Shown piece after piece: positions 9,858 to 19,364 of a DNA stretch of 39,923 bases (positions are counted from its first letter, which is position 1; each line of letters starts with the position of its first letter). The position numbers were made by a program, and so were the translations under genes. The stretch is from positions 1-39,923 of the forward strand of contig JAGVLW010000078.1 in assembly GCA_020054105.1 (NCBI GenBank), read 5' to 3'. The notes below the pieces were generated by a model. That model was not told the DNA's origin. It searched no databases and saw only the letters and a list, made by a program, of their open reading frames with translations. The DNA is from Alphaproteobacteria bacterium (lineage in GTDB: Bacteria > Pseudomonadota > Alphaproteobacteria > Rickettsiales > SXRF01).

Positions 9858-10859
9858 ATGTCCGACCGCGACGATTTTATTGAAAAACGCATCAAGGAGG
9901 AAACCGCCAAAATACAGGTGGATTCCTACCAGAAGACTGCCTCGCTCGGCGGCTGGTCCGGCGCCGGCCGCACGCTATGGGCGATCGGCACGGTGGGCGT
10001 GGTGTTCGGCGCGCTTGTCGGCTTGGTCGCGCCTTTCGTTCCGGTATTGGTAACGGCAGCGCCGCTCGGGCTTGGCGCCGCGCTCGGCGCCGCCGCATCC
10101 GCGATTCCCACATCGGTTGCCACATTTGCCGCTACCGGCCTTGCCACCGGTTTTGCCGGCGGCTTGATGCTCGGGCGCATCAGCGGCGTGAGCAGCGCGA
10201 TTGCGCAGGAACAGGAACGCCGCCTGAAAGCCTGGACCATCGAAAACATCATCAAGGAAAATCCGAACGCTGACATCGAGCACGATAGACATGCCGCTGC
10301 GCCTGAGAAAAAATCGTTCGGGCAGCGCGTGAAAGATAATTACTTCACCTATTTCAACCCGAAAGTGGGATTGGCGATGACGCTGATCGGCGTGGTCGGC
10401 GGGTTGATCATGGGCGCGGCTTTCTTATTGACCGAAGGCACGGTGGGTGGATTAAGCAGCGCCGCGCTGGAAACGCTGACCGGCCTCGGCCCCGAAGCAG
10501 TAGCGAAGCTGGGCGTTGACACATTAGCGTCTTCGGCGGGCGTGGTGCTGGCCTATAGCGCCGGCGTATGCGGCGCGTTCGGCGCGCTGTGGAATGTCAA
10601 TCTCACGAAAATCACCTCGGAAGTTACACATTTCTTCGGAGAGATTATCAGCGGCCGCTTGCTTGGCCGCGAATGGGAGCCGCCGCAGCAGCTCGAGAAA
10701 ACATCCGAGCGTGCATTGCCGGCTCCGGCAGCGCCCGCGCAGGAAAATACCGTTGCGGCCGAAAGCGCTTTACCGCCGCACGCCACCGTGCGCCAATTCA
10801 CTTCCTACACCGAGCTGGTCGCGCATCCGCCCGCCGCAACGCCGACTTTGTCGAGATAA
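9858..10859 (+). CDS. Orphan membrane protein with two Gly/Ala-rich hydrophobic blocks, putative Pho regulon
   Basis: 333 residues. A charged N-terminus (about 1-30) precedes a long Gly/Ala/Val hydrophobic block at about 34-115. A charged stretch (about 118-160, EQERRLKAW onward) leads to a second hydrophobic block at about 168-245. The C-terminal tail of about 80 residues is Pro/Ala-rich and probably disordered. Both blocks look like membrane hairpins placing the termini on the same side. AGGAG at the usual distance supports ATG 9858. A putative PhoB box lies about 50 bases upstream. No homologous family recognised; similar composition is seen in the 24772 minus-strand gene. Confidence 0.75.
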   Translation: MSDRDDFIEKRIKEETAKIQVDSYQKTASLGGWSGAGRTLWAIGTVGVVFGALVGLVAPFVPVLVTAAPLGLGAALGAAASAIPTSVATFAATGLATGFAGGLMLGRISGVSSAIAQEQERRLKAWTIENIIKENPNADIEHDRHAAAPEKKSFGQRVKDNYFTYFNPKVGLAMTLIGVVGGLIMGAAFLLTEGTVGGLSSAALETLTGLGPEAVAKLGVDTLASSAGVVLAYSAGVCGAFGALWNVNLTKITSEVTHFFGEIISGRLLGREWEPPQQLEKTSERALPAPAAPAQENTVAAESALPPHATVRQFTSYTELVAHPPAATPTLSR

Positions 10860-11063
10860 TCGCAAGCGTTGAAATCTTCCTCTTCCCGGCCATTTCGTCC
10901 CATGCATAATCAGGCTCGTCAGGCCTGACATACGTCCGCGCGAAAGATTGCAGTACCCGCCGCGCGGCAGGCATGTTCGCGGTACCAACCCCGCCTGCAT
11001 GCGCTAGTCATCTCAAAAGGATGCCGACAGAAAAAAACTGCATGGGCATGCCCACTTTTAATG
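10860..11063. other. Non-coding stretch without a recognisable gene
   Basis: About 200 bases between the 9858 gene and the snap-back element before bcp. It contains the perfect palindrome TCAGGCCTGA at about 10918-10927, an inverted repeat GCAGGC/GCCTGC around 10967-10998, and GGGCATGCCC followed by ACTTTTA near 11044, which could be a weak terminator. I find no credible coding frame on either strand. Confidence 0.5.
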
Positions 11064-11173
11064 AGTACTGAGTAGTCAGTATTGAGTATCTAGAAAGAAA
11101 GAAAAAAGAAAAATAAAACCACATCTTCACCACTAAATACTAGCTACTAAGTACTAAATACTAAGTACTAGAT
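11064..11173. repeat. Heptamer snap-back element overlapping the bcp 3' end
   Basis: The left arm at 11064-11091 is four tandem 7-mers such as AGTACTG and AGTATTG. The right arm at 11132-11173 is six tandem 7-mers such as ACTAAAT and ACTAAGT. The arms are complementary, with a purine-rich 40-base spacer. The last units of the right arm encode the final SST and stop codon of bcp on the minus strand. Confidence 0.85.
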
Positions 11174-11667
11174 ATTCCCTTCACCGCCGCCAGCACTTCC
11201 CCCACGTGGCCGTCGACTTTCACCTTGCGCCAGATATTGCGGAGTTTTCCTTTGCCGTCGATGAGAAACGTCGTGCGCTCGATGCCCATGTAGCTTTTGC
11301 CGTACATGCTTTTTTCGACCCACACGCCGTAAGCCTCGCACACGCTGCCGTCTTCGTCGGAGCCCAGCGCGAACGGCAGGCAATATTTTTCCTGGAATTT
11401 CTCATGGCTTTTCAGCGAGTCTTTCGACACGCCGACAATCACCGCGCCGGCCTGGTCGAATTCTTTTTTCATGTCGCGGAAATCCTTGGCTTCCACCGTG
11501 CAGCCCGGCGTGTCGTCCTTGGGATAAAAATACAGCACGACCGGCTTGCCGGCGAGCGCCGCCAGGCTTACTTTTTCGCCGCCGGAAACCGGCATGGAAA
11601 AATCGGGCGCCTTGTCGCCGACGGCAAGCGCGGCATCGGAAGCTTTATTGGCGGCGGTCGTTGGCAT
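11161..11667 (-). CDS. bcp: Thiol peroxidase of the BCP/PrxQ peroxiredoxin family
   Basis: Reduces hydrogen peroxide and organic hydroperoxides in the cytoplasm. 168 residues. The peroxidatic site DDTPGCTVEA has Cys56. The residue five positions later, where E. coli BCP has its resolving Cys, is Lys61, so this is not the classical atypical two-Cys arrangement. Cys96 (EKYCLPF) and Cys110 (GSVCEAYGV) are the other candidates. The extreme C-terminus and stop come from a heptamer snap-back repeat. AAGGAG stands before ATG. It lies 20 bases downstream of glnE on the same strand, a pairing often seen in alphaproteobacteria, so it is probably co-transcribed. Confidence 0.95.
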   Translation of the reverse strand: MPTTAANKASDAALAVGDKAPDFSMPVSGGEKVSLAALAGKPVVLYFYPKDDTPGCTVEAKDFRDMKKEFDQAGAVIVGVSKDSLKSHEKFQEKYCLPFALGSDEDGSVCEAYGVWVEKSMYGKSYMGIERTTFLIDGKGKLRNIWRKVKVDGHVGEVLAAVKGISST

Positions 11668-11687
11668 GGCGATTCTCCTTTATGGCG

Positions 11688-14612
11688 TTACAATCGAAGC
11701 AGCACATTATAGTGGCCGAGCACGGTTTGTTCAACCGCTATCAGCCGCTGTTCCAGCCGTAGAAAATCCGGTTCGCCCATCGACTCGCAGAGGATTTTTT
11801 TGAGTCCCGGCGGCAGGCTGTCGGCGCCCAGCGCCTTTTGCGAGCATAGCCGCAGCATGTTGAATATCTGCACCAGGAAACGGTCGCATTCATTCAGGCT
11901 TTGCGCGATGCCGGCCTCGAGCAGCGACTTCTCCCGCAGCCAGGAAAAAATATCCGCGGCGGCGGCCGGCAATTCCTTTTGCGTCGGTGCGGCATGCGCC
12001 AGCAATAAATATTGCGCGATGAAATCGACGTCGATGATGCCGCCGCGCACATATTTGATGTCCCACGGATTCTGCGTGCCGAATTCCTTGTCGATGCGTT
12101 CGCGCATGTCGATGACGTCCTGGCGCATTTTTTCCTTGTCGCGCTCGCGGGTGATTTGCTGGCGCATGAAAACCGTCAGGATTTCCTGCAATTGCTTATC
12201 GACGGCGATGACGCGCGCCTTGCAAAACGCCATGAACTCGAAGGTCCAGGCCAGCTCGTCGAAATAACGCCGCAGCCCTTCCACGCTGGTGGCGAGTTGC
12301 CCCTGGCCGCCCGACGGGCGCAGGCGCGTATCAACTTCGTAGAGCCTGCCGTCCTGGCCCATGAGGGTGATGGCGTTCAGCAGTCGTTGGCCGAAGCGGT
12401 TGTAATAGACGCTGGCGGTGAAACGTTTTTCGCCGTCGGAAAGCGCCTCGGCATCGGGCGCATCGTAAATAAATACCAGGTCGATGTCGGAGCTGAAAGT
12501 CATTTCCCGGCTGCCGAGCTTGCCCAGCGCGACCACGGCAAAGCAGCCGCCGGCGATGGTTCCATAGGTTTTCTGAAACTCGCGCTCGACGCTGGCGATG
12601 GTCGCCTCAATCAGCGCGTCGGCGAGGTCGGAAAGATAGACGCCGACCTGGCGCGCATCGACGATGCCGCGCAGCAATTGCACCCCGGCCTGGAACTGCT
12701 TTTCGTTTTTGAATTGCCGCAGCAGGTTCATGATTTCCTCGAAATCATCCTTGCCGTCCAGCGTTTGGGCAAGCTGCGCCGACAGCGATTCGGGCGAGGG
12801 CAGGGCAGCATAAAAATCGGCATAGAGCACGCCGTCCATCAGCGACGGCGATTTGCTCAGCAGCTCGGCAAGCAGCGGCGCGCTGCCCATGATGTCGGCG
12901 ATCAGCCCGAGCAGGTCGGGGTTGGCGTTGAACAACGAAAAAAGCTGCACGCCGGCGGGCAGGTTATACAAGAAATCGTTGAACTTCAAAAACGCGGCGT
13001 CGGGATTGGCGGTTTCTGCGAGCCGCTTGAGCAGCAGCGGCATCAGCTCGGTCAGCAGCTCGCGGGCGCGCTTGGTGCGGGTGGCGCGGCGCGAGCCGTG
13101 GTGCCAGCCCATGATGATTTCCGAGACGGTTTCCGGGTTGGCGTAACCCATCTTGCGGATGGTTTCCAGCGTTTCCGGGTCGTGCGTTACGCCGGTAAAG
13201 ACCAGGTTGCCTTCGTCGCCGAGCTTCTCGGCGCTGCGAAACGCCGAGGCGAAAATGCCGTGCACCGCATGCAAATGCGCCATCAGGTCAGCCGAAAATT
13301 TCTCCAGCGAGCGGTAGCCCATGAAATGCCATACGCGGTCGATGGCTTGCGCCTCGGTTGGCAGCGTATGGGTCTGTTCGTCGGCGATCATCTGCAGCCG
13401 GTGCTCGAGCTTGCGCAGAAAACGGTAAGCGTCTTGCAATTGCTGTTGCTTGGGCGCATCGACCAGCCCGGCGGCCATCAATTGCGCCAGCGCGCCGCAG
13501 GTCGAACGCTCGCGCAGATCGGCTTGCCTGCCGCCCCAGATGAGCTGATGAATCTGCACATAAAACTCGATCTCGCGTATACCCCCCAGCCCTATCTTGA
13601 TGTTATGGCCGGGAAGCTGGATGTCCTTGCTTTGGCGCGTATCCATCTGCCGCTTGATCGAATGAATGTCGTTGATCGACGCAAAATCGAGATTGCGCCG
13701 CCACATGAACGGCCGCAGATTTTCCAGGAAACGTGCGCCTGCCGCAATGTCGCCGGCCACCGGCCGCGCCTTGATCATGGCGGCGCGCTCCCAGTTCTGG
13801 CCGACGCCTTCGTAATAGTAAAGCGCGGCCTCGCTGGCGATGGCGGGCGGCGTCGAGGCCGGGTCGGGGCGCAGGCGGATGTCGGTGCGGAATACATACC
13901 CCGTGGGGGTACGTTCCTGCATCATCTGCACCAGCTCGTGCACCAGCTTGTTCATGAAATGCTGCTCGTTATGGCGGCCCTTATAGGCGAGGATGTCGCG
14001 CTCGAAAAACACGATCAAATCGATGTCGCTGGAATAATTCAGCTCGCGGCCGCCGAGCTTGCCCATCGCCAGCACGATGATGCCGCTTGACCGCGAAGGA
14101 TCGTTCGGATGGGGCAGGGAAATTTCGCCGCGCTTATGCGCCGCCAGCAGCAGATGGTTCAGCGAAAGCTGCAGGCAAAGCTCGGCGAAATCCGACAGCG
14201 CCTGCATCACCTGTTCGAGCGTCCAGGCGCCGGTAATGTCGCCGATGGCGGCAAGCAGCGCCAGCTTGCCCTTGGCGGCGCGCATATGGTCCATCAGCTG
14301 CGGCTGCTCGTCGAGCGATGCGGCCGAGTCCTGCGCAAAGCGCATGAGCTGCGCATAGGCGCCGTCGATGCCGTCGGTGCCGATCGACCGCAGCAGCGCC
14401 GGGTCGCCAAGCAGCAATTGCGTCAAATAGGGCGAATTGCCGAAAATGGCTTCCAGCAATGGCCGCAGGGCTGCAGATGCCATCCAGCTTTCCAGCGGCG
14501 CATTTTCCCCCCATTGCGCCATTCCCCGATCTGCTTCCTCGGAGGAAAAAGGCAGGGGCAGGGTTTCGCTTGGCCGGAGAAAATGCGGTGAATGCGGGGG
14601 CGTGTTTTCCAT
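11688..14612 (-). CDS. glnE: Bifunctional glutamine synthetase adenylyltransferase/deadenylase
   Basis: Controls glutamine synthetase by adding or removing AMP on a conserved Tyr in response to PII. 974 residues, normal for the family. Two nucleotidyltransferase cores are visible. The N-terminal adenylyl-removing core has GKLGGRELNYSSDIDL from residue 184, and the C-terminal adenylyl-transferring core has GKLGSREMTFSSDIDL from residue 697. Both retain the paired Asp (DID) that binds Mg. The end reads LRLEQRLIAVEQTVLGHYN. It heads an operon with bcp and is divergent from the AsmA-like gene; a tandem 21/22-bp repeat lies in the shared upstream region. Confidence 0.97.
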   Translation of the reverse strand: MENTPPHSPHFLRPSETLPLPFSSEEADRGMAQWGENAPLESWMASAALRPLLEAIFGNSPYLTQLLLGDPALLRSIGTDGIDGAYAQLMRFAQDSAASLDEQPQLMDHMRAAKGKLALLAAIGDITGAWTLEQVMQALSDFAELCLQLSLNHLLLAAHKRGEISLPHPNDPSRSSGIIVLAMGKLGGRELNYSSDIDLIVFFERDILAYKGRHNEQHFMNKLVHELVQMMQERTPTGYVFRTDIRLRPDPASTPPAIASEAALYYYEGVGQNWERAAMIKARPVAGDIAAGARFLENLRPFMWRRNLDFASINDIHSIKRQMDTRQSKDIQLPGHNIKIGLGGIREIEFYVQIHQLIWGGRQADLRERSTCGALAQLMAAGLVDAPKQQQLQDAYRFLRKLEHRLQMIADEQTHTLPTEAQAIDRVWHFMGYRSLEKFSADLMAHLHAVHGIFASAFRSAEKLGDEGNLVFTGVTHDPETLETIRKMGYANPETVSEIIMGWHHGSRRATRTKRARELLTELMPLLLKRLAETANPDAAFLKFNDFLYNLPAGVQLFSLFNANPDLLGLIADIMGSAPLLAELLSKSPSLMDGVLYADFYAALPSPESLSAQLAQTLDGKDDFEEIMNLLRQFKNEKQFQAGVQLLRGIVDARQVGVYLSDLADALIEATIASVEREFQKTYGTIAGGCFAVVALGKLGSREMTFSSDIDLVFIYDAPDAEALSDGEKRFTASVYYNRFGQRLLNAITLMGQDGRLYEVDTRLRPSGGQGQLATSVEGLRRYFDELAWTFEFMAFCKARVIAVDKQLQEILTVFMRQQITRERDKEKMRQDVIDMRERIDKEFGTQNPWDIKYVRGGIIDVDFIAQYLLLAHAAPTQKELPAAAADIFSWLREKSLLEAGIAQSLNECDRFLVQIFNMLRLCSQKALGADSLPPGLKKILCESMGEPDFLRLEQRLIAVEQTVLGHYNVLLRL

Positions 14613-14642
14613 TTCTTAATGATTTTGCCTTCAAATGGGGGC

Positions 14643-14685
14643 ATGTTTGAGAACGTAAGCCCAATGTTTGAGAACTATAAGCCCA
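14643..14685. repeat. Tandem direct repeat in the glnE / AsmA-like divergent region
   Basis: Two adjacent copies, 14643-14663 and 14664-14685, both starting ATGTTTGAGAAC and ending AAGCCCA; the second is one base longer. The shared sequence is well above chance. It could be a duplicated binding site or a recent slippage duplication. Confidence 0.7.
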
Positions 14686-14735
14686 TGACCATTTTTACAA
14701 GCGCATTCTTGCCCTTACCATGAGTAGCCATAGCG

Positions 14736-17700
14736 ATGCGTAGAAAAATTCCTCGGTTCCTGTTTGGACTGACGCTGGGCGCGATGATTGTGCTCATGAC
14801 CGTATTCAACGTCGCGCTGATCTGGGTGGCGACCGGCCCGCGCGAAATCAAAGGCCTTACTCCTTATATCGAAAGCAGCTTGGCGCCTGAAGGTAGCGGG
14901 CTTTCCCTCTCCATCGAGCAGGCCCTGCTTATCTGGGGCGGCTGGCGGCATCCGGTGGACGTGCGCCTGAGTAATGTCACCGTGAAGACCAAAGAAGGAA
15001 CGACTTTCTCGACCTTTCCGCAAATTTCGGTCGGGCTGGATGTATTCTCGCTCCTGCGCGGCAAGATATTGCCCAGGACGCTGACCGTGGATAAGCCGGT
15101 GGTAAGCCTGTATCAGGACGAGCAATATCATATTTCCTTCGGCCCCCAGGATATTTTCGCCGCGCCCGCCGCCACGCCCGCAGCGCCGCAAACCCTGCCG
15201 TTTACTTCATTGCTGGCGCCGCTTATTTCGCCGGACGATAGCAATCCGCTGCGCAAGCTGCGCCGGCTTGAGATTCGCGATGCGGCGGTGAGCATCGGCA
15301 ATTTGCGTACCGGCGTGTTTTTCGAGGCGCATGGCGTCGCGCTGACGACGCGGCGCTCGCGAAACGGCCTGCTGGAGTTGGAGATCGATGCCAAGGCGCG
15401 CTATAGCGAATACCAATCGACGCTCGCCGCCCGCTTCCTGCTCGATAAGCGCCAGCCGAAGGTCAGCGGCTATGTCGAGTTCAAGGGCGTGGAGGCGCGC
15501 ACGCTCGCGCAGCTATTTACGGGCACCACCGCCCTTGACCCGCTTTACCTGCCGATCAGCGGCTCGTCCAACCTGACGCTGGATGCAAGCGGCGCGCTCG
15601 ACCGGATGCAGTTTAAAATCGAAGGCGGTGATGGGGTGCTGAATTTGAAACATATGGCAAAGCCGCTGAATATCGACTGGGCGCATGCCGAGGGGCAGCT
15701 ATCCAATAATTTTCAGGATGTCCAGATCAACAGCTTCACTGCCAGCATGGGCGGCATACTCTGGGAAGCCGACGGCGTGGCGATGCTCGCCGATAACGAT
15801 GTCGCCGCTCGCGGCAACGTGATATTAAAAAATATCTCTACCGAAAAAGTCCCCGATTTATGGCCTGCCGATCTTGCGCCGATGTCGCGCGAATGGGTGA
15901 TCGCCAACATCACCGGCGGTAGCATTCCCAGGGCAAGCCTGAAGGCGAATATCGATTTCGGCGACCTGGCAAAGCCGGTGCTGCCGCGCGAGGCGATCGA
16001 CGCCGGCATTGAGCTCGATAAAGTGTCCATTCTTTACCTGCCCGATCATCCCCCGGCAAAAAACGTGAGCGCCTTGCTGAAAATCGACGCCATCACGCTG
16101 GCGGCCGCCATCAGCGCCGCCGATTATATGGATGCGACAAAAATCACCAACGCCAATGTGCTGATCGACGATTTGAACGTCGACAATCCCTACATCAAGG
16201 TAAATCTCGAAGCCGAAAGCTCCGCCAAAAATATTGCCAGGTTCCTGGGTTTGCCGCGATTGCGCCATGCCGAGCATCTGGGCATCAAGGAAAAAGAAAT
16301 CGAAGGTACGGTCAAGGGCAATGCCGAAGTCGGATTCAATTTCTTCGCGCCCAGGGATGCCAAGGGCAACCCCGTGGGCGAGGCGCCGATAGATTACGAC
16401 GTCAAGGCGCAGATGAGCCGCGTAAGCCAGAACGGCTTTATGGGAAAATTTGATGTCAAGGAAGCTTCCGGGCAGATCGCCATCAACAATAGCGGCGTCG
16501 AATATACCGGCAAAGGCGACATCAACGGCGCCGATGCACGCGACCTGCATGTGACCTATAAATTCACGCCGGAAAACGGTTTCGATACGTTCATCGAGGC
16601 GAAAACATTCGCGCCGGTGACTGTCTTGCCGCGCTTCGGCTATCCGGCGCTGCCGTTTCTCTCCGGCGCCATCGCCGTCGATGCGTCGGTAAAGCTGGGC
16701 GGTGAAACCGAGATTGCCAAAGCCACGATCGACCTGACCGATGCCGCACTTGTGGTGGAAGAAATCAGTTGGCGCAAGCCGGCGAAAGAAGCGGCGACGC
16801 TTACGCTTGCGACCGAAAAGAAAGGCGGTGCGGTGAACATCACCGGCTTTCATGCCAAGGCCGAGGCCCTCGACATTAAGGGCAGCGCAAGGCTCGCCAG
16901 GGATTTATCCGGCATCGAGCAGGTGGAAGCGCAGCAGGTGACGTTCGGGCAAACGCGCTTGAGCCGCCTGTTATATCAAACCATCGACGGCGGATACCGC
17001 CTGGAGGCGAAAGGCGATGTGCTCGATATGAGCGGATATTTCGCCGCGGAAGATGCTAAAGCCGAAGGCGATTTTTCCTTTGCGCATTTTCCGGCGGTGC
17101 AGATCAATGTCGATATTGACCGTATCATCGTTGGCAAAGATCGCGAGGTGAAGGCGTTCAAAGGCACGCTTGCCTGCGACAAGCTACGTTGCGGCTCGGC
17201 GGATATAAGCGGCATCACCGGCGACAAGCCTTTCAACGTCCGCATTCTGCGCAACCCGAAAGGCACGCGGCAAATATCGCTGCGTGCGCAAGATGCCGGC
17301 GCATTTTTGCAGGCATTCAATGTCGTCGATAGCATGCAAGGCGGTGACCTAACGCTGACCGGCAATTACGACGATAGCGGCGCTGCTAGTTTACTCAAAG
17401 GCCGCGCCGACCTCAGCGAATATGTCCTCAAGGATGCGCCGGTACTTGCCAAAATATTGTCGGTGGCGTCGCTGACCGGTTTCTTCGACACGCTGCAAGG
17501 CAAGGGCATCACCTTCGCCAAGATGACGAGCAAATTCACCTTGCAAAACGATATGCTGACGCTGGAAAAAACGCGCACTTACGGCCCGGCCATCGGCATG
17601 ACCATCGAAGGCACGATCACCATGCCCAAGGCGCTGCTCGACCTGGAGGGCACCATCGTGCCGTCCTATACGCTCAACTCGGCATTGGGAAAAGTGCCGC

Positions 17701-17876
17701 TGGTGGGCGATTTGCTGATGGGCGGCAAAGGCGAGGGGATATTCGCCGCGCGCTACAGCGTCAAGGGCACGGAAAAAGATCCGAAGGTCGCCGTCAATCC
17801 GCTTTCCATCCTGACACCGGGCTTTTTGCGCGGCTTGTTCGATGTCATGGACAAGCCGAAACAGGACGAAGAATAA
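14736..17876 (+). CDS. AsmA/YhdP-like inner-membrane-anchored periplasmic protein
   Basis: 1046 residues. One N-terminal transmembrane helix (about 8-32) is followed by a very long periplasmic region rich in beta strands. The C-terminal 150 residues (FTLQNDMLTLEKTRTYGPA, then IEGTITMPKALLDLEGTIVP and GKVPLVGDLLMGGKGEGIF) match the AsmA_2/DUF3971 C-terminal pattern found in YhdP-type proteins. In E. coli, YhdP and relatives bridge the envelope and carry phospholipid to the outer membrane; the same role here is inferred. The stop is directly adjacent to the tyrS stop on the other strand, with no intervening base. No strong ribosome site is seen at ATG 14736. Confidence 0.85.
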   Translation: MRRKIPRFLFGLTLGAMIVLMTVFNVALIWVATGPREIKGLTPYIESSLAPEGSGLSLSIEQALLIWGGWRHPVDVRLSNVTVKTKEGTTFSTFPQISVGLDVFSLLRGKILPRTLTVDKPVVSLYQDEQYHISFGPQDIFAAPAATPAAPQTLPFTSLLAPLISPDDSNPLRKLRRLEIRDAAVSIGNLRTGVFFEAHGVALTTRRSRNGLLELEIDAKARYSEYQSTLAARFLLDKRQPKVSGYVEFKGVEARTLAQLFTGTTALDPLYLPISGSSNLTLDASGALDRMQFKIEGGDGVLNLKHMAKPLNIDWAHAEGQLSNNFQDVQINSFTASMGGILWEADGVAMLADNDVAARGNVILKNISTEKVPDLWPADLAPMSREWVIANITGGSIPRASLKANIDFGDLAKPVLPREAIDAGIELDKVSILYLPDHPPAKNVSALLKIDAITLAAAISAADYMDATKITNANVLIDDLNVDNPYIKVNLEAESSAKNIARFLGLPRLRHAEHLGIKEKEIEGTVKGNAEVGFNFFAPRDAKGNPVGEAPIDYDVKAQMSRVSQNGFMGKFDVKEASGQIAINNSGVEYTGKGDINGADARDLHVTYKFTPENGFDTFIEAKTFAPVTVLPRFGYPALPFLSGAIAVDASVKLGGETEIAKATIDLTDAALVVEEISWRKPAKEAATLTLATEKKGGAVNITGFHAKAEALDIKGSARLARDLSGIEQVEAQQVTFGQTRLSRLLYQTIDGGYRLEAKGDVLDMSGYFAAEDAKAEGDFSFAHFPAVQINVDIDRIIVGKDREVKAFKGTLACDKLRCGSADISGITGDKPFNVRILRNPKGTRQISLRAQDAGAFLQAFNVVDSMQGGDLTLTGNYDDSGAASLLKGRADLSEYVLKDAPVLAKILSVASLTGFFDTLQGKGITFAKMTSKFTLQNDMLTLEKTRTYGPAIGMTIEGTITMPKALLDLEGTIVPSYTLNSALGKVPLVGDLLMGGKGEGIFAARYSVKGTEKDPKVAVNPLSILTPGFLRGLFDVMDKPKQDEE

Positions 17877-19283
17877 CTACACCAGCCTTATCAGCATGTG
17901 CTTCTTGCGGCCGGCGGAAAGCTTGACTTCGCTGCCTGCCTTGAAATAATGCGGGTCGATGAGCTGGGTTTCGTCCTCGATCTTCTGGTCGTTGATGCGC
18001 GCGCCGCCGCCGCGAATCAGCCGCTTGGCCTCGCCGCCCGATTCGGCCAGCCCGCATTGGCGGAAGAGCTCATATGCCGCCATGCCACGGCCCAGATCGG
18101 CGCTCGCAAGCGCGAAGACCGGAATGTCGGCGCCGACGCCGCCTTCCTCGAAGGTTTTCTTGGCGGTTTCGGCGGCCTGTTTGGCGGCGCGATCGCCGTG
18201 GCACAGCCTGGTGACTTCATTTGCCAATATCTTTTTGGCCTCGTTGATCTCAGCGCCTTTGAGCTTTTCCAGCTTCTCGATTTCCTTGACCGGCAGCTCG
18301 GTGAATAGCCGCAGGAAACGCCCGATATCGGCATCCTCGCAGTTGCGCCAATATTGCCAGTAATCGTAGGGCGAGAGCATGTCTTTGTTGAGCCATATCG
18401 CGCCGTCGGCGGTTTTGCCCATTTTCGCGCCGCCGGCAGCGGTCAGCAGCGGCGTGGTCAGGCCGAAGAGCGGCTTGCCGGAACCTTTATTCATATAGTC
18501 GCTGAAGGCCTGCGGGGTATAGTCTTTCGGGTTGGTGCGCCGCGATTGGATCATCGGCTGCACTTCCAGCACTTTCATCGCCTGCTTGCCGGATTTTTCC
18601 AGCGCCATCGGCTTGAAGCGCGACTGCGCGTCCATGCGCCGCTGCAAATCGATGCCCATGACGATGTTGCCCCATTGGTCGGAGCCGCCGATCTGCAGCG
18701 CGCAGCCGTAACGCTGGCTGAGCTCGGCGAAATCATAGGCCTGGAGAATCATGTAGTTGAATTCGAGGAAGCTCAAATTCTGCTCGCGCTCGAGCCGCAG
18801 CTTGACGCTGTCTTGCGTCAGCATGCGGTTGACCGAAAAGAAACGGCCATAGTCGCGCAGGAAATCGATGTAGTTGAGCTTGTCGAGCCAGTCGGCGTTG
18901 TTGGCCAGGATGGCGTCGGTGGCGTCGGTGCCGAAAGTGATGAACTGCTCGAATACGCTTTTGATCGATTGCAGGTTGCCGTTGATTTCCTCCGGCGACA
19001 GCAGCTTGCGTGCGTCGTCTTTTCCGGAAGGATCGCCGACCTTGGTCGTGCCGCCGCCGAGCAACACGATCGGCTTGTGGCCGCTGCGTTGCAGCCAGCG
19101 CAGCGCCATGATCTGCATCAGGCTGCCGACATGCAGGCTGGGCGCGGTGGCGTCAAAGCCGATATAGGCGACCGTGCGCTCCTTGCTTAAATGCGCGTCG
19201 AGCGCGGCATCGTCGGTGCATTGGTGGATGAACCCGCGCTCTTGCATGATGCGCATGAATTCGGAGGCGTATTTTGTTTTCAT
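17877..19283 (-). CDS. tyrS: Tyrosyl-tRNA synthetase
   Basis: Charges tRNA-Tyr. A class I fold with the HIGH-type motif HVGS at residues 51-54 (after DATAPSL) and the KMSKS-type motif KMGKT at 287-291. The tyrosine pocket segment GGSDQWGNI is at about 199-207, and a C-terminal S4 RNA-binding domain (about 400-468) ends [10 protein letters not shown]. At 468 residues it is roughly 50 longer than most bacterial TyrRS. The excess sits at about 217-271, between GIDLQRR and LFGLTTPL, where homologues go almost directly from one to the other. It is divergent from anmK. Confidence 0.96.
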   Translation of the reverse strand: MKTKYASEFMRIMQERGFIHQCTDDAALDAHLSKERTVAYIGFDATAPSLHVGSLMQIMALRWLQRSGHKPIVLLGGGTTKVGDPSGKDDARKLLSPEEINGNLQSIKSVFEQFITFGTDATDAILANNADWLDKLNYIDFLRDYGRFFSVNRMLTQDSVKLRLEREQNLSFLEFNYMILQAYDFAELSQRYGCALQIGGSDQWGNIVMGIDLQRRMDAQSRFKPMALEKSGKQAMKVLEVQPMIQSRRTNPKDYTPQAFSDYMNKGSGKPLFGLTTPLLTAAGGAKMGKTADGAIWLNKDMLSPYDYWQYWRNCEDADIGRFLRLFTELPVKEIEKLEKLKGAEINEAKKILANEVTRLCHGDRAAKQAAETAKKTFEEGGVGADIPVFALASADLGRGMAAYELFRQCGLAESGGEAKRLIRGGGARINDQKIEDETQLIDPHYFKAGSEVKLSAGRKKHMLIRLV

Positions 19284-19364
19284 GGCGTTCCTAAATTCCA
19301 GAGTCCCGATAATACACGAATTCTTAATATATACCGATTAAATTCTTATTAACAAGAGAGGGTT

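Noticed and set aside
12012..14090. A 692-codon open frame on the plus strand opposite glnE
   Set aside because: It is exactly antisense to the conserved GlnE domains, is rich in His/Ala/Arg shadow composition and shows no protein family features; it results from high GC at third positions.
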